A program made the translations under genes and the position numbers. From an uncultured Oxalobacteraceae bacterium (GTDB lineage: Bacteria > Pseudomonadota > Gammaproteobacteria > Burkholderiales > Burkholderiaceae), in assembly GCA_946479255.1 (NCBI GenBank), contig CAMLFK010000007.1, forward strand, positions 1-53,860: a stretch of 53,860 nt of DNA. The letters run 5' to 3'. Of this stretch, positions 27,899 through 35,178 are shown one piece after another (the first letter of the stretch is position 1; each line of letters begins with the position of its first letter). Below the pieces are notes generated by a model. The model was not told where the DNA came from and did not search any database. It saw only the letters and a program-made list of their open reading frames with translations.

Positions 27899-29919
27899 TG
27901 CTCCCGCCCCGGCAAGCGCGACGCCGAGGCGAACACCGCATCCAGCGCCCCCAGGTCGATCGGCTTGGTCAGGTGCAGGTCGAAGCCGGCCGCAACCGAC
28001 TGCGCCACGTCCTCGCGCGCGCCCCAGCCGGTCAGCGCCACCAGCAGCACGTCTTCCAGGCCGGCGCTGGCCCGGATGGCCCGCGCCACCTCATGGCCGT
28101 TCATATCGGGCATGCCGATGTCGACAAAGGCCAGCTGCGGCAGGAAGCTTTGCGCCATCTCCAGGCCCTGGCGTCCGCCGTGCGCCACCCGGGTGGCATG
28201 GCCCTGCAGTTCGAGCAGCGCGGCCAGGCTTTCGGCGGCGTCGGCGTTATCGTCCACCACCAGGATGCGCAAGGCCTGGGCGTGCACGTCCTGGCCGTGC
28301 TGGCGCGCCGAAGGCAGCGCGCTGCGCCCCAGCGGCAGGCGCACGGTGAAGGTGCTGCCCTGGTCGCGCCCGGCGCTGGCCGCATCGACCGAGCCGCCGT
28401 GCAGCTCGACCAGCCGGCGCACCAGCGACAGTCCGATCCCGAGGCCGCCCTGGGAGCGTTCGAGATTGCGGTCGACCTGGGTGAACATGTCGAACAAGGT
28501 GCCCATGGCTTCCGGCGGGATGCCCACGCCGCTGTCGCTCACGGCCACCACCACGGCATCAAGCCCGCGGCCGGCCTTCACCTCGATGCTGCCGCCCGGC
28601 GGGGTGTACTTGGCGGCGTTGTTGAGGATATTGCTGAGCACCTGGACGATGCGGGTCACGTCCACTTCCAGCGGCGCCTGTTCGTCGGCGACGTCCACCG
28701 TCAGGCGATGGCCGGCCGCCTCGATCGCGCTCATGCTCGTTTCCAGCGCCATCGACACCAGCCGGCCCAGCAGCGCCGGCTCGCGTTTCAGTTCGATCTT
28801 GCCGCGCGTGATGCGCGCCACGTCGAGCAGGTCGTTCACCAGGTGGATCAGGTGGCCCAGCTGGCGGTCCATCATCTCGTGCACCCGGGCGCGCGCGGCC
28901 GGATCGGCGTCCGGCATGCGCATCAGATCCAGGCCGGTGCGGATCGGCGCGAGCGGATTGCGCAGCTCGTGCGCCAGGGTCGCCAGGAACTCCGACTTGC
29001 GCCGGTCGGCCTCGGACAGGTCGGCGGCAACGCGGCGCAGCGCATCCTCGGCGCGTTTCTGCTCCAGGTCGAGCAGGGCCTGGCTTTCCTTGAGCCGCTC
29101 GGCGGCCAGTTGCTCGGCGGTGGCATCGCGGAAGATCTTGGCGTAGCCGCGCAGGCGCTCTTCGTCGTCGCGCAGCGGCACCATCACGCCGTCGGCGAAA
29201 AAGCGCGTACCGTCGCGCCGCACATGCCAGCGCCGGTCCTCGGCGCGGCCGCTGTCGCGCGCACGCGCCAGCTCGCGCTCCGGCACCCCGGCGGCGCGGT
29301 CCTCGGGGGTATAGATCATGGCAATGCTCTGGCCGCGCGCACTGTCGGCCCACCAGCCGGTGATGTTCTCGGCGCCGCCCTCCCATTCGGTCACGCCGCC
29401 ATCATGGCCGGTGCCGATGAAGGCGTAGTCGCGGGTATTGTCGAGAATCAGGCGGATACGCTCGTCGCGGGTGCGCAGGGCGGCCAGGTGGCTGGCCTGC
29501 TGGTGGCGCGCCACTTCCAGGGTCTTGCGGTACAGGTCGATGAACACCGCCACCTTGGCGCGCAGCGCCAGCGGATTGACTGGCTTGGTCAGGAAATCGA
29601 CCGCGCCGAGCGCATAGGCCTGTTCGAGGGGCGGGTCGGGATCGGTGGCGGCGGTCAGGAAAATGATCGGCACCCCGGCCGAGCGCGGGTGCGCGCGCAT
29701 CAGCGCGGCGGTCTCGAAGCCGTCCATGGCCGGCATGCGCACGTCCATCAGGATCACCGCGATATCGTGCGCCAGCACTTCGCGCAGGGCCGCCTCGCCC
29801 GAGGTCACGCTCACCATCCGCGGACCGAGCTCGCCCAGCACCGCTTCGAGTACGGTCAGGTTGGCCGGCTGGTCGTCAACCAGCAGGATGGTGGTAGGAG
29901 GGCTGCTCTTGTGTTGCAT
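27895..29919 (-). CDS. Hybrid sensor histidine kinase (REC-PAS-HisKA-HATPase-REC)
   Basis: About 674 residues from the ATG at 29919; a TTG at 29931 is an alternative. Order: N-terminal receiver (about 10-125) with LLVDDQPANL, VILMDVRMPAMDG and the Lys in FLTKPVNP all intact; a PAS domain (about 150-265); HisKA with FLATLAHELRNPLAPIRTGL (His near 316); HATPase_c (NILNNAAKYTPPGG, DSGVGIPPEA, GGLGIGLSLVRRL); and a C-terminal receiver with VVDDNADA and FVDIGMPDMNG. Receivers at both ends allow multistep phosphorelay. It is cytosolic and has no visible ligand domain other than PAS. It resembles the plus-strand kinase at 23972 and overlaps the NUDIX gene. Confidence 0.88.
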   Translation of the reverse strand: MQHKSSPPTTILLVDDQPANLTVLEAVLGELGPRMVSVTSGEAALREVLAHDIAVILMDVRMPAMDGFETAALMRAHPRSAGVPIIFLTAATDPDPPLEQAYALGAVDFLTKPVNPLALRAKVAVFIDLYRKTLEVARHQQASHLAALRTRDERIRLILDNTRDYAFIGTGHDGGVTEWEGGAENITGWWADSARGQSIAMIYTPEDRAAGVPERELARARDSGRAEDRRWHVRRDGTRFFADGVMVPLRDDEERLRGYAKIFRDATAEQLAAERLKESQALLDLEQKRAEDALRRVAADLSEADRRKSEFLATLAHELRNPLAPIRTGLDLMRMPDADPAARARVHEMMDRQLGHLIHLVNDLLDVARITRGKIELKREPALLGRLVSMALETSMSAIEAAGHRLTVDVADEQAPLEVDVTRIVQVLSNILNNAAKYTPPGGSIEVKAGRGLDAVVVAVSDSGVGIPPEAMGTLFDMFTQVDRNLERSQGGLGIGLSLVRRLVELHGGSVDAASAGRDQGSTFTVRLPLGRSALPSARQHGQDVHAQALRILVVDDNADAAESLAALLELQGHATRVAHGGRQGLEMAQSFLPQLAFVDIGMPDMNGHEVARAIRASAGLEDVLLVALTGWGAREDVAQSVAAGFDLHLTKPIDLGALDAVFASASRLPGREQ

Positions 29920-30083
29920 CGGCTCAATCAAAAGTCATCGGCGCGCGCTGCGGGCGGCAGCGACAATGTAGGGGGTGGGGTACTGAATGTCAATTGTGCA
30001 GGTAGTAAACATGGGCAGCAGACGGAACTTCTACCACCCGGGTGTCTCCAGGAGGTTTGGATTGCCGTAAGGCTGAGTACCGT

Positions 30084-30328
30084 ATGCCTAAACGCTTTTT
30101 AGCTTCCGTGCTACCGCAGCATGAAATTGCCGAGCTTTACCGGTTGATGGTTATTGGCATCAAAGAAGTCGCCGTCTTCCTGATGGACCCGCACGGCATT
30201 ATCACGGTGTGGAACAAGGGCGCCGAGGAAATGAAGGGTTTCACGGCGGCCACAAGCTGCTCGAACAGTGCGAGACCGAAAAGCGCGAGATCGACCAGAT
30301 CCGTCGCGCGACATATGCTTTGGCATAA
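30084..30328 (+). pseudogene. Truncated PAS sensor gene at the left edge of the island
   Basis: From the ATG at 30084 the frame encodes a normal PAS N-terminus (PQHEIAELYRLMVIGIKEVA, then FLMDPHGIITVWNKGAEEMKG). At about 30240 the frame stops matching; a different frame gives GHKLLEQCETEKREIDQIRR and then a stop at 30326-30328. A sensor kinase should continue for hundreds of residues, so most of the gene is missing, with a frame-changing junction. GC content drops immediately downstream. It is either a deletion relic or the site where the accessory island joined the core genome. Confidence 0.7.
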
Positions 30329-30575
30329 GCCCTCCATACGAATCAAGCACTTGCAAGAGTTCGCGACAGGCAATGTCAGTCGAGCGCGACACATACCCTG
30401 AGATTTTTTGACGGAAACGACACATAGCCTAACATTTTTCAGTTTTGGCCTCTGGAAGAGTCGAAGAAGCTGCGCTTCTAGCTGATCTATTTTCCGTTCG
30501 TAGCCACTTGAAATACTTGTGAATGTCCCAATGTGTTGCATTCAATCAATAGTTTTTGAATGGACGGCGACTGGG

Positions 30576-31181
30576 ATGGATCAGCAACTACTAGAAAATA
30601 TCGGCTATGTCGCAAAATATACGCTTCCAATCGTTGCAGGGTTGATACTGAAACTAGGTCGTACTTTTGTTGAAAAGGGCCCGAAGCAAAAATCAAAAGC
30701 GCTGGCAGAGCTTGAATTCATATCTGGATTCCTTGCGTTCGATATAAAGCGTCGCGAAAGGCTGGTTGTCGAACACGCGTTTGCCGCTCATTTCAAGCAC
30801 CGATTCAGTTTTGAAGAACTTGTCGCTTTGTTGAAATTCAAGAACCCGTCTAAGGGATTTTCCCTGCTCAAGACTTGTCGCTCCGTAATAAATATCTTGC
30901 CGGACGGGACGTTTGAGTTTCGGGATAAATTTAAAACATCCAAGGCAAGGACACGGCGCAAGTGGGTCAATTTCGGTTTGTATTTCGTCTTGATTTACAT
31001 TGCGCTACTGCCGGTGTTATTCGCAAACGTGTTCGTTGCTTCTATGGGCTTGCAAGCCGTGATCCCTCTGGCACTTTGGCCGCTTTTCCTAGGGGCTTCT
31101 GCTGTCGAAGTATTGAAGAACGGCGTCACCCTTGGCTGCGGTGAACTTCTGATTCTCGAACAGCAAAAGGCCGTGGCATAA
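30576..31181 (+). CDS. Hypothetical protein with C-terminal membrane segments
   Basis: 201 residues from the ATG at 30576 (a GTG at 30519 is an alternative). A hydrophobic segment near 8-25 (VAKYTLPIVAGLILKLG) is followed by a basic, helical cytosolic part (about 30-135; KGPKQKSKALAELEF, RRERLVVEHAF) and two strong hydrophobic segments (about 140-165 and 170-190). The base composition is much AT-richer than the core neighbours. No family is recognised. It is 37 bases upstream of the zinc-module gene on the same strand, so the two probably form an operon within the island. Confidence 0.65.
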   Translation: MDQQLLENIGYVAKYTLPIVAGLILKLGRTFVEKGPKQKSKALAELEFISGFLAFDIKRRERLVVEHAFAAHFKHRFSFEELVALLKFKNPSKGFSLLKTCRSVINILPDGTFEFRDKFKTSKARTRRKWVNFGLYFVLIYIALLPVLFANVFVASMGLQAVIPLALWPLFLGASAVEVLKNGVTLGCGELLILEQQKAVA

Positions 31182-31218
31182 CAGGGTTTGTCAGGAGTCT
31201 CGGGACGCAAAATAAACA

Positions 31219-32484
31219 ATGAACCAATATCAAACAGACGCCGAGCGCGTTACGCAACAGGAGGCGTTTTTGGCGTCTATCGAGGATGGCAGCTCGCCGC
31301 TCGACGGAGTCACTTCACCCTTGACTCGAAGTTTGGTCGAGCGATTTTCGGCCAAAGGCGTCGATATGACGAGCCTCTGGGCATTCACGCCCAAGGAGTG
31401 GATTTGTCCTGGATGTGGCCGCAGCAAGCCGGACCTCGTCCGGCTCAACGCACATGGCGAATTGATGTGCCGTCTCGTTGACCATCATGACCACATGAAG
31501 GATTTGCTGGTTGACGAGTTCCGGATGATATCGTCGTCGCTGGATGTAGTGGTCGCCGATGAAATCGCCGAGGCGTTTGCTAAGCGGTCAGCGACGATGG
31601 TTTCTGTCCACGACAATACCGTCATCTGCAATGACTGCAACGTAGCAGATCCCGAGGCGAAGAAGGCGGCGCGGACCCATCGGCACTTTTCCTTTTCTGC
31701 TGCGGAAATTCGACAGTTCGTGCTTCCCGAACCGAATAAGTCCCATGCTATTGATCCCGAGATAGCATGTACGATTTGGGAACGTAATTCAGAGAACTTC
31801 AATTTGCGCTTGAAGATAATCAAACGCATTGCTGAAATCGCGGCCACCAATAAACATTGGTATCAGGCGGTCAAACTCGCAGATCAGCCTGAGCACGTCT
31901 ACAAGATCGCGCGATCCCTGGCTGCGAGTTGGGGGGCGCACGGAGCGCAAGAGTTGTTGACCGGCCCACCAAGGGCGCAGCAGGCTAGTGATCCGTCAGG
32001 ATGGAGGCGGAAGGCGGTCCCGCCGTCCAAGACGCCAACTCAGGGTGAAATTGACCATGTAGCGCGCGTCTCGTGCGTATCGACATGGGCCAAAGTAACT
32101 GATGACTGGAGTTGCCCCGGATGCCATCGGCGCAAGGTGCAGACAATAAGGCCGTCGAAGCAGTTTCCTTGGGCGTTTGTGCTGTCTAGCAAGGAAATGG
32201 CGCGACCTTCCGCGAAGTACGGTACTGCGTCGGAAATCATCTGTTCTGATTGTGGCCTAGCTGCGGTCGCGCTAGGGAAGGAAGCACTCGCCTTGGCGGG
32301 CTTTCCTTCGACTAATCAGCGGCCGTCAACGCTGATCTCGACTGAGGTACTGAATCAAATTGTCATCGCAAAAAATCACTCACGTCACCGCTTCAATAAC
32401 GCGCTAGCGGACGCGATCGTCAGGAAATTGACGCTTGAGCTGTGCGCGCAAGATGCGGGCGGCTTTGATGAGGAAGATTTCTAG
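31219..32484 (+). CDS. Protein with duplicated zinc/HNH-like module
   Basis: 421 residues. The first module has WICPGCGRSK (Cys63, Cys66), then VDHHDHMKD (His89-His92) and VICNDCNVADPEAKK (Cys137, Cys140, Asn141). The order CxxC, HHDH, CxxCN resembles a zinc-stabilised HNH (beta-beta-alpha-metal) nuclease core. The second module has WSCPGCHRRK (about 296-305) and IICSDCG (about 340-346) but no HHDH or CN, so it would be structural only. The linker is basic and proline-rich. Nuclease function is inference; it could be a nucleic-acid-binding protein. It is in the low-GC island, downstream of a membrane protein gene; an immunity or defence role is possible but not shown. Confidence 0.6.
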   Translation: MNQYQTDAERVTQQEAFLASIEDGSSPLDGVTSPLTRSLVERFSAKGVDMTSLWAFTPKEWICPGCGRSKPDLVRLNAHGELMCRLVDHHDHMKDLLVDEFRMISSSLDVVVADEIAEAFAKRSATMVSVHDNTVICNDCNVADPEAKKAARTHRHFSFSAAEIRQFVLPEPNKSHAIDPEIACTIWERNSENFNLRLKIIKRIAEIAATNKHWYQAVKLADQPEHVYKIARSLAASWGAHGAQELLTGPPRAQQASDPSGWRRKAVPPSKTPTQGEIDHVARVSCVSTWAKVTDDWSCPGCHRRKVQTIRPSKQFPWAFVLSSKEMARPSAKYGTASEIICSDCGLAAVALGKEALALAGFPSTNQRPSTLISTEVLNQIVIAKNHSRHRFNNALADAIVRKLTLELCAQDAGGFDEEDF

Positions 32485-32798
32485 GCCATCGGCCAAGTCC
32501 AAAACGCGCCGCCGGCAATGAGTAAGATCATGCCGAAGAACGCGAACAGGACTAATGCCGCGATTGCCTTGCGATAAGCCTACCCTACGCAGAACAAAAA
32601 GAAACCAACGAACACGTAGACAAGCTTGGCTGTCGTCGTATGGACCATGAAAAAAGGCAGGGTATCAATTTGCCTGAATAGCACGCAAACACCAATGGCG
32701 GTGAACGCGGTCGGCACGGCAATGTCCATGAATTCGCCGCTGTGGGCGTGCATTTCCTTGCTTGAGTGCATGGTTCTGCCGATTTTGTACCAAGCCAT
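32481..32798 (-). pseudogene. Small membrane protein split by an in-frame TAG
   Basis: From the ATG at 32798, preceded by GGAGG, the frame encodes 72 residues with two hydrophobic segments (IAVPTAFTAIGVCVLF and KLVYVFVGFFLFCVG). A TAG occupies 32580-32582. The same frame then continues without another stop for 32 codons, AYRKAIAALVLFAFFGMILL and a further ten residues, adding a third membrane segment, to a second TAG at 32481-32483. The continuation of hydrophobic coding across the stop suggests an ancestral 105-residue three-span protein broken by a nonsense change such as TGG to TAG. The 72-residue product could still be made. It is divergent from the XRE regulator. Confidence 0.55.
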
Positions 32799-32830
32799 TG
32801 CCGTCGCCTCCATAGAACGAATGGCGTCAT

Positions 32831-32851
32831 ATTATCCTATTTTGGGATAAT
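32831..32851. promoter_or_regulatory. Perfect inverted repeat between XRE gene and divergent membrane gene
   Basis: ATTATCC (32831-32837) and GGATAAT (32845-32851) pair perfectly around 7 bases. The site lies between the divergent starts at 32798 and 32877, where an XRE regulator commonly binds to control itself and its partner. Confidence 0.5.
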
Positions 32852-32876
32852 TCGACGGAGGTGGTCACATAGCCGA

Positions 32877-33113
32877 ATGAAATCCATCCACGATCCGCGC
32901 TACGGCCAACTCGTTGAGCGGCTGATCGCGCTCAGGGAGGAATTCGGCGTTACGCAAACAGAACTAGCCGGACTGCTCGACAAGCAGCAGTCCTACGTCG
33001 CTAAAGTCGAGAATTTTGACCGACGGCTCGATGTGGTGGAGATCGCCGACTGGCTGACCGCCTTGCGCACATCACCCCAAATTTTCATGGCGGAAATCGA
33101 TTGGTGGAATTAG
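32877..33113 (+). CDS. XRE-family helix-turn-helix regulator
   Basis: 78 residues from the ATG at 32877. Nearly the whole protein is one HTH_3 domain: LVERLIALREEFGVTQTELA (helices 1-2), GLLDKQQSYVAKVENFDRRL (recognition helix and helix 4) and DVVEIADWLTALR. No ligand or protease domain is present. A perfect palindrome 26-46 bases upstream is a natural autoregulatory operator. The ribosome site is weak: GGAGG lies about 15 bases from the ATG. Similar small XRE proteins act as antitoxins or mobile-element regulators; the divergent partner is the broken membrane gene. Confidence 0.8.
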   Translation: MKSIHDPRYGQLVERLIALREEFGVTQTELAGLLDKQQSYVAKVENFDRRLDVVEIADWLTALRTSPQIFMAEIDWWN

Positions 33114-33120
33114 GTGCGGC

Positions 33121-33160
33121 AGCCGGATTGTTCGGCGCGCGAGGTTGTCACGATCCGGCT
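33121..33160. terminator. Inverted repeat between convergent XRE and immunity genes
   Basis: AGCCGGAT (33121-33128) and ATCCGGCT (33153-33160) pair perfectly with a 24-base loop in the 59-base gap between the convergent XRE and secreted-protein genes. No T-run is present, so a terminator is plausible but not certain. Confidence 0.4.
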
Positions 33161-33172
33161 CGCCGTGGGTGC

Positions 33173-33556
33173 CTAGCAAATTGAGCCGTACGTGCTCTTC
33201 CCGGTCGGCACATCGAGCCCGAAATAACACGAATACCCGCTGTCCTTCGTATAGACGCAATCGACGTCACCTCTGCGCCGCTCTCGATAGTCCACAGCGG
33301 AGCTGCACGCATCGTCCTTCTTCACATCCGGCCCGATCTGATTGAACAGGTCTTTTGCAAACTGGCCCTTGAACATGAACGCGACCTTCCGGTCCTTCGG
33401 CGTCGGCGGCAGCTTCTCCGATAAGGTCCCGCCATAGACTTGATAATTGCCGTTCAGAGGCTTAGGCCCGTACCACTCTTCCTCCTTTTTTTCGGATGCT
33501 TGGGCCAGCGAAAAAAACGCGAGCGCAACGACGATACCTGCCGTTCGAGCTTTCAT
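33173..33556 (-). CDS. Secreted cysteine-containing protein, probable immunity to the adjacent murein peptidase
   Basis: 127 residues. A signal peptide (KARTAGIVVALAFFSLAQA, cleavage likely before SEKKEE) directs it to the periplasm. The mature part has a GNYQVYGGTLSEKLP segment and four cysteines (in KDDACSS, DVDCVY, YSCYFG and the terminal GSIC), suggesting two disulfides. No family is recognised. Its ATG overlaps the stop of the upstream peptidase gene by 4 bases (ATGA). Position after a predicted peptidoglycan-degrading T6SS effector, tight coupling and periplasmic location together make a cognate immunity protein the best reading; this is inference from context. Confidence 0.65.
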   Translation of the reverse strand: MKARTAGIVVALAFFSLAQASEKKEEEWYGPKPLNGNYQVYGGTLSEKLPPTPKDRKVAFMFKGQFAKDLFNQIGPDVKKDDACSSAVDYRERRRGDVDCVYTKDSGYSCYFGLDVPTGKSTYGSIC

Positions 33557-34059
33557 GAGCGTTCCCTGATTTCAAGATGGATGTGATCGTCGTGGCCCCT
33601 CCAAGACCGGACGCGACCTATCGCCTGTTGCACTTTGTCGTCGTTGAAAAAGACTTTCGTAACCATCGGGTACTGCACGAAAAGACGAATTAGCTTGATG
33701 GTGGCGTCGCGGTCATAGACCGCGTCGAAGCGCGACACGCGCGCTTCGGGACCCACTAGTTTGTCCTTTCGCACTGGCCGAATATCCATCTCGACTCCCT
33801 TTCGGTGACTCTTGTGGTCGTCATATTCAAGTCCGCCGGCGATACTAATGTTCCCGATACCGAACTTCCGGTCATCGATGGCCTGCCACTCGCGCTCGAT
33901 GTAGAAGATCAGGGATAGCAGGCTGGGGTGGGCATACTGTGCAAGGTGGCCCGTATTCGGCCTGTGACCAACGTTGCCGTACACGTAGTAGCCCGCGTCT
34001 TCGGGCGCTTGGGGCAGCATGAAGTAGCCGCGTGAATCCTTCGGTTGGATTTCCAGCAT
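33553..34059 (-). CDS. MepA/M74-like zinc murein peptidase, probable type VI effector
   Basis: 168 residues from the ATG at 34059, which has GAGGGAG upstream; the longer reading would overlap hcp. No signal peptide, as expected for a secreted T6SS cargo. Two metal motifs are visible: SHRKGVEMD (His85, Asp92) and RGHDDHIHLEI (His156, His159, His161). Spacings H-x6-D and H-x2-H-x-H equal those of the LAS-type endopeptidase MepA (family M74), which cleaves DD and LD cross-links in murein; the resemblance to M15 enzymes is weaker. It starts 11 bases after hcp and overlaps the downstream secreted gene, so it is between a delivery protein and a probable immunity protein. Activity and delivery are inferred. 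Confidence 0.75.
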   Translation of the reverse strand: MLEIQPKDSRGYFMLPQAPEDAGYYVYGNVGHRPNTGHLAQYAHPSLLSLIFYIEREWQAIDDRKFGIGNISIAGGLEYDDHKSHRKGVEMDIRPVRKDKLVGPEARVSRFDAVYDRDATIKLIRLFVQYPMVTKVFFNDDKVQQAIGRVRSWRGHDDHIHLEIRERS

Positions 34060-34070
34060 GGCCAGCTCCC

Positions 34071-34562
34071 TCACGCGCACTTGTTGCACGCCAGGTCCCA
34101 CCCACCAGCGGTGTTGCCACTAGCGCCGCCGCCGATCTTTTGTTGCGTGTACTTCCACTTTACCTTGGAGAATCGCAGCCCGATGTCATCGTGCAGGAGG
34201 CCGCCCTCGTTCGCCACTTGATCCATATTGGCGATCATGACGTTCTCCAGTTCGACCTCGTAGTATTTCACGGGATTGCCATCACCATCGGCCCGCATGA
34301 ATTCGAGCTTAGCCTTGGGGATCGTCTTGCCCATCGAGCATGCCTGCATCAGAATGGGCGAGGCAATGTCGACGAGCTTGGAAATCGAAATGGATCGGTG
34401 CTCGCACCGTTCGGCGGTATGACCGCCACCGGTGGATGCGGTCGCGCTTCTGGGCTGCGTCACGCCCATGTGAGCTGATGTAAGTTCGATCCAGCCTTGA
34501 TGCGCCGAGTCTGCCGACTCCCCCTTGATTCCATCGATTTGAAGGTATGCGTCAATTGCCAT
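34071..34562 (-). CDS. hcp: Type VI secretion tube protein Hcp
   Basis: 163 residues from the ATG at 34562, with GGAG six bases upstream. Hcp forms the hexameric inner tube of the type VI apparatus and can carry small effectors in its lumen. Family marks are AIDAYLQIDGIKGES, WIELTSAHMGV, the GGGHTAERCEHRSISISKLVD strand set, KAKLEFMRADG, YYEVELENVMIANM and the C-terminal GNTAGGWDLACNKCA. The length is normal. No other tss gene lies in the window, so it is an orphan hcp that would use a machine encoded elsewhere. It heads an operon with the peptidase and immunity genes. Confidence 0.9.
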   Translation of the reverse strand: MAIDAYLQIDGIKGESADSAHQGWIELTSAHMGVTQPRSATASTGGGHTAERCEHRSISISKLVDIASPILMQACSMGKTIPKAKLEFMRADGDGNPVKYYEVELENVMIANMDQVANEGGLLHDDIGLRFSKVKWKYTQQKIGGGASGNTAGGWDLACNKCA

Positions 34563-35178
34563 GATGTCTCCAGATAGTGGGTGGGATACCTCAGCAATTG
34601 TCGCCCAGCCACACATTTCAGAAATTGCTGCCAATCAAGATTCACTCACTGCGAACGCGAAAGAACGATGGAGTCATGGAGGTGGCATATAGCAGGTCAG
34701 CGCCATCAAGAGTGTGTCCCACGAACTTCCTTCCATTCATCGTGGCCTGCGGATCGAACTGTCGTGCTTGTGCACCGGACCGTTGGGGTCATCGGAATTC
34801 ACGTAGAAGATTTCGGTCTGCGAAAATCCACGCATGCGCATTTCAATCTCTGTGGTTGCGATCTTCCGTTGGCGGCCACCGTCGCCCGGCCACTTGAGGT
34901 GGCCGTGTGATCAGTTGGTTCAGCTTCGCAGGTGGCAGAAGGCATCCAAGGTGGTCTGGCTCGGCTCGCACCCCTTAAATTTCGGATTGCGCACTGATCC
35001 TGCTGTAAGCCAAACCACCGATTTTTTGACCTAATGTCGAGCCGACAATTCTTTTGATGCTGCTGTTCGACTTAGCAATGCTCCCGCGAATATTGCGAGC
35101 GAGCAATACATCAGGCCGCCGATCGGTATATAGTCGGACCAACAGCCAATTGCAAAGACCATCGTGTGAGGTGCCGGA
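34563..35178. other. 616-base gap between hcp and the 35179 gene; remnants only
   Basis: No convincing gene is seen. On the minus strand a frame free of stops runs from 34907 to 34737 and encodes a peptide ending near GFSQTEIFYVNSDDPNGPVH, but it has no good start. A short hydrophobic minus-strand frame at 35031-35162 (43 codons, beginning MVFAIGCWSDYIPIGGL) lacks a ribosome site. A stem-loop CGGCCAC-TTGAG-GTGGCCG lies at 34887-34905 and resembles repeats found near ends of some IS21-family elements, so part of this stretch may be a mobile-element scar. It is the right boundary of the low-GC island. Confidence 0.4.

Noticed and set aside
27973..30102. A 709-codon open frame on + across the hybrid kinase at 27895-29919
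   Set aside because: Antisense shadow; the minus strand encodes five recognisable signalling domains.
31219..32484. Transposase or integrase identity for the zinc-module protein
   Set aside because: No DDE or tyrosine-recombinase pattern, no terminal inverted repeats flanking the gene.
32580..32582. TAG read as a recoded amber codon
   Set aside because: No stimulatory structure or special tRNA is visible; a nonsense mutation explains it more simply.
34577..34910. Two overlapping plus-strand frames of about 105 codons upstream of hcp
   Set aside because: They run in different frames through the same bases, are Arg/Ser/His-rich, have no ribosome site and no protein family look.
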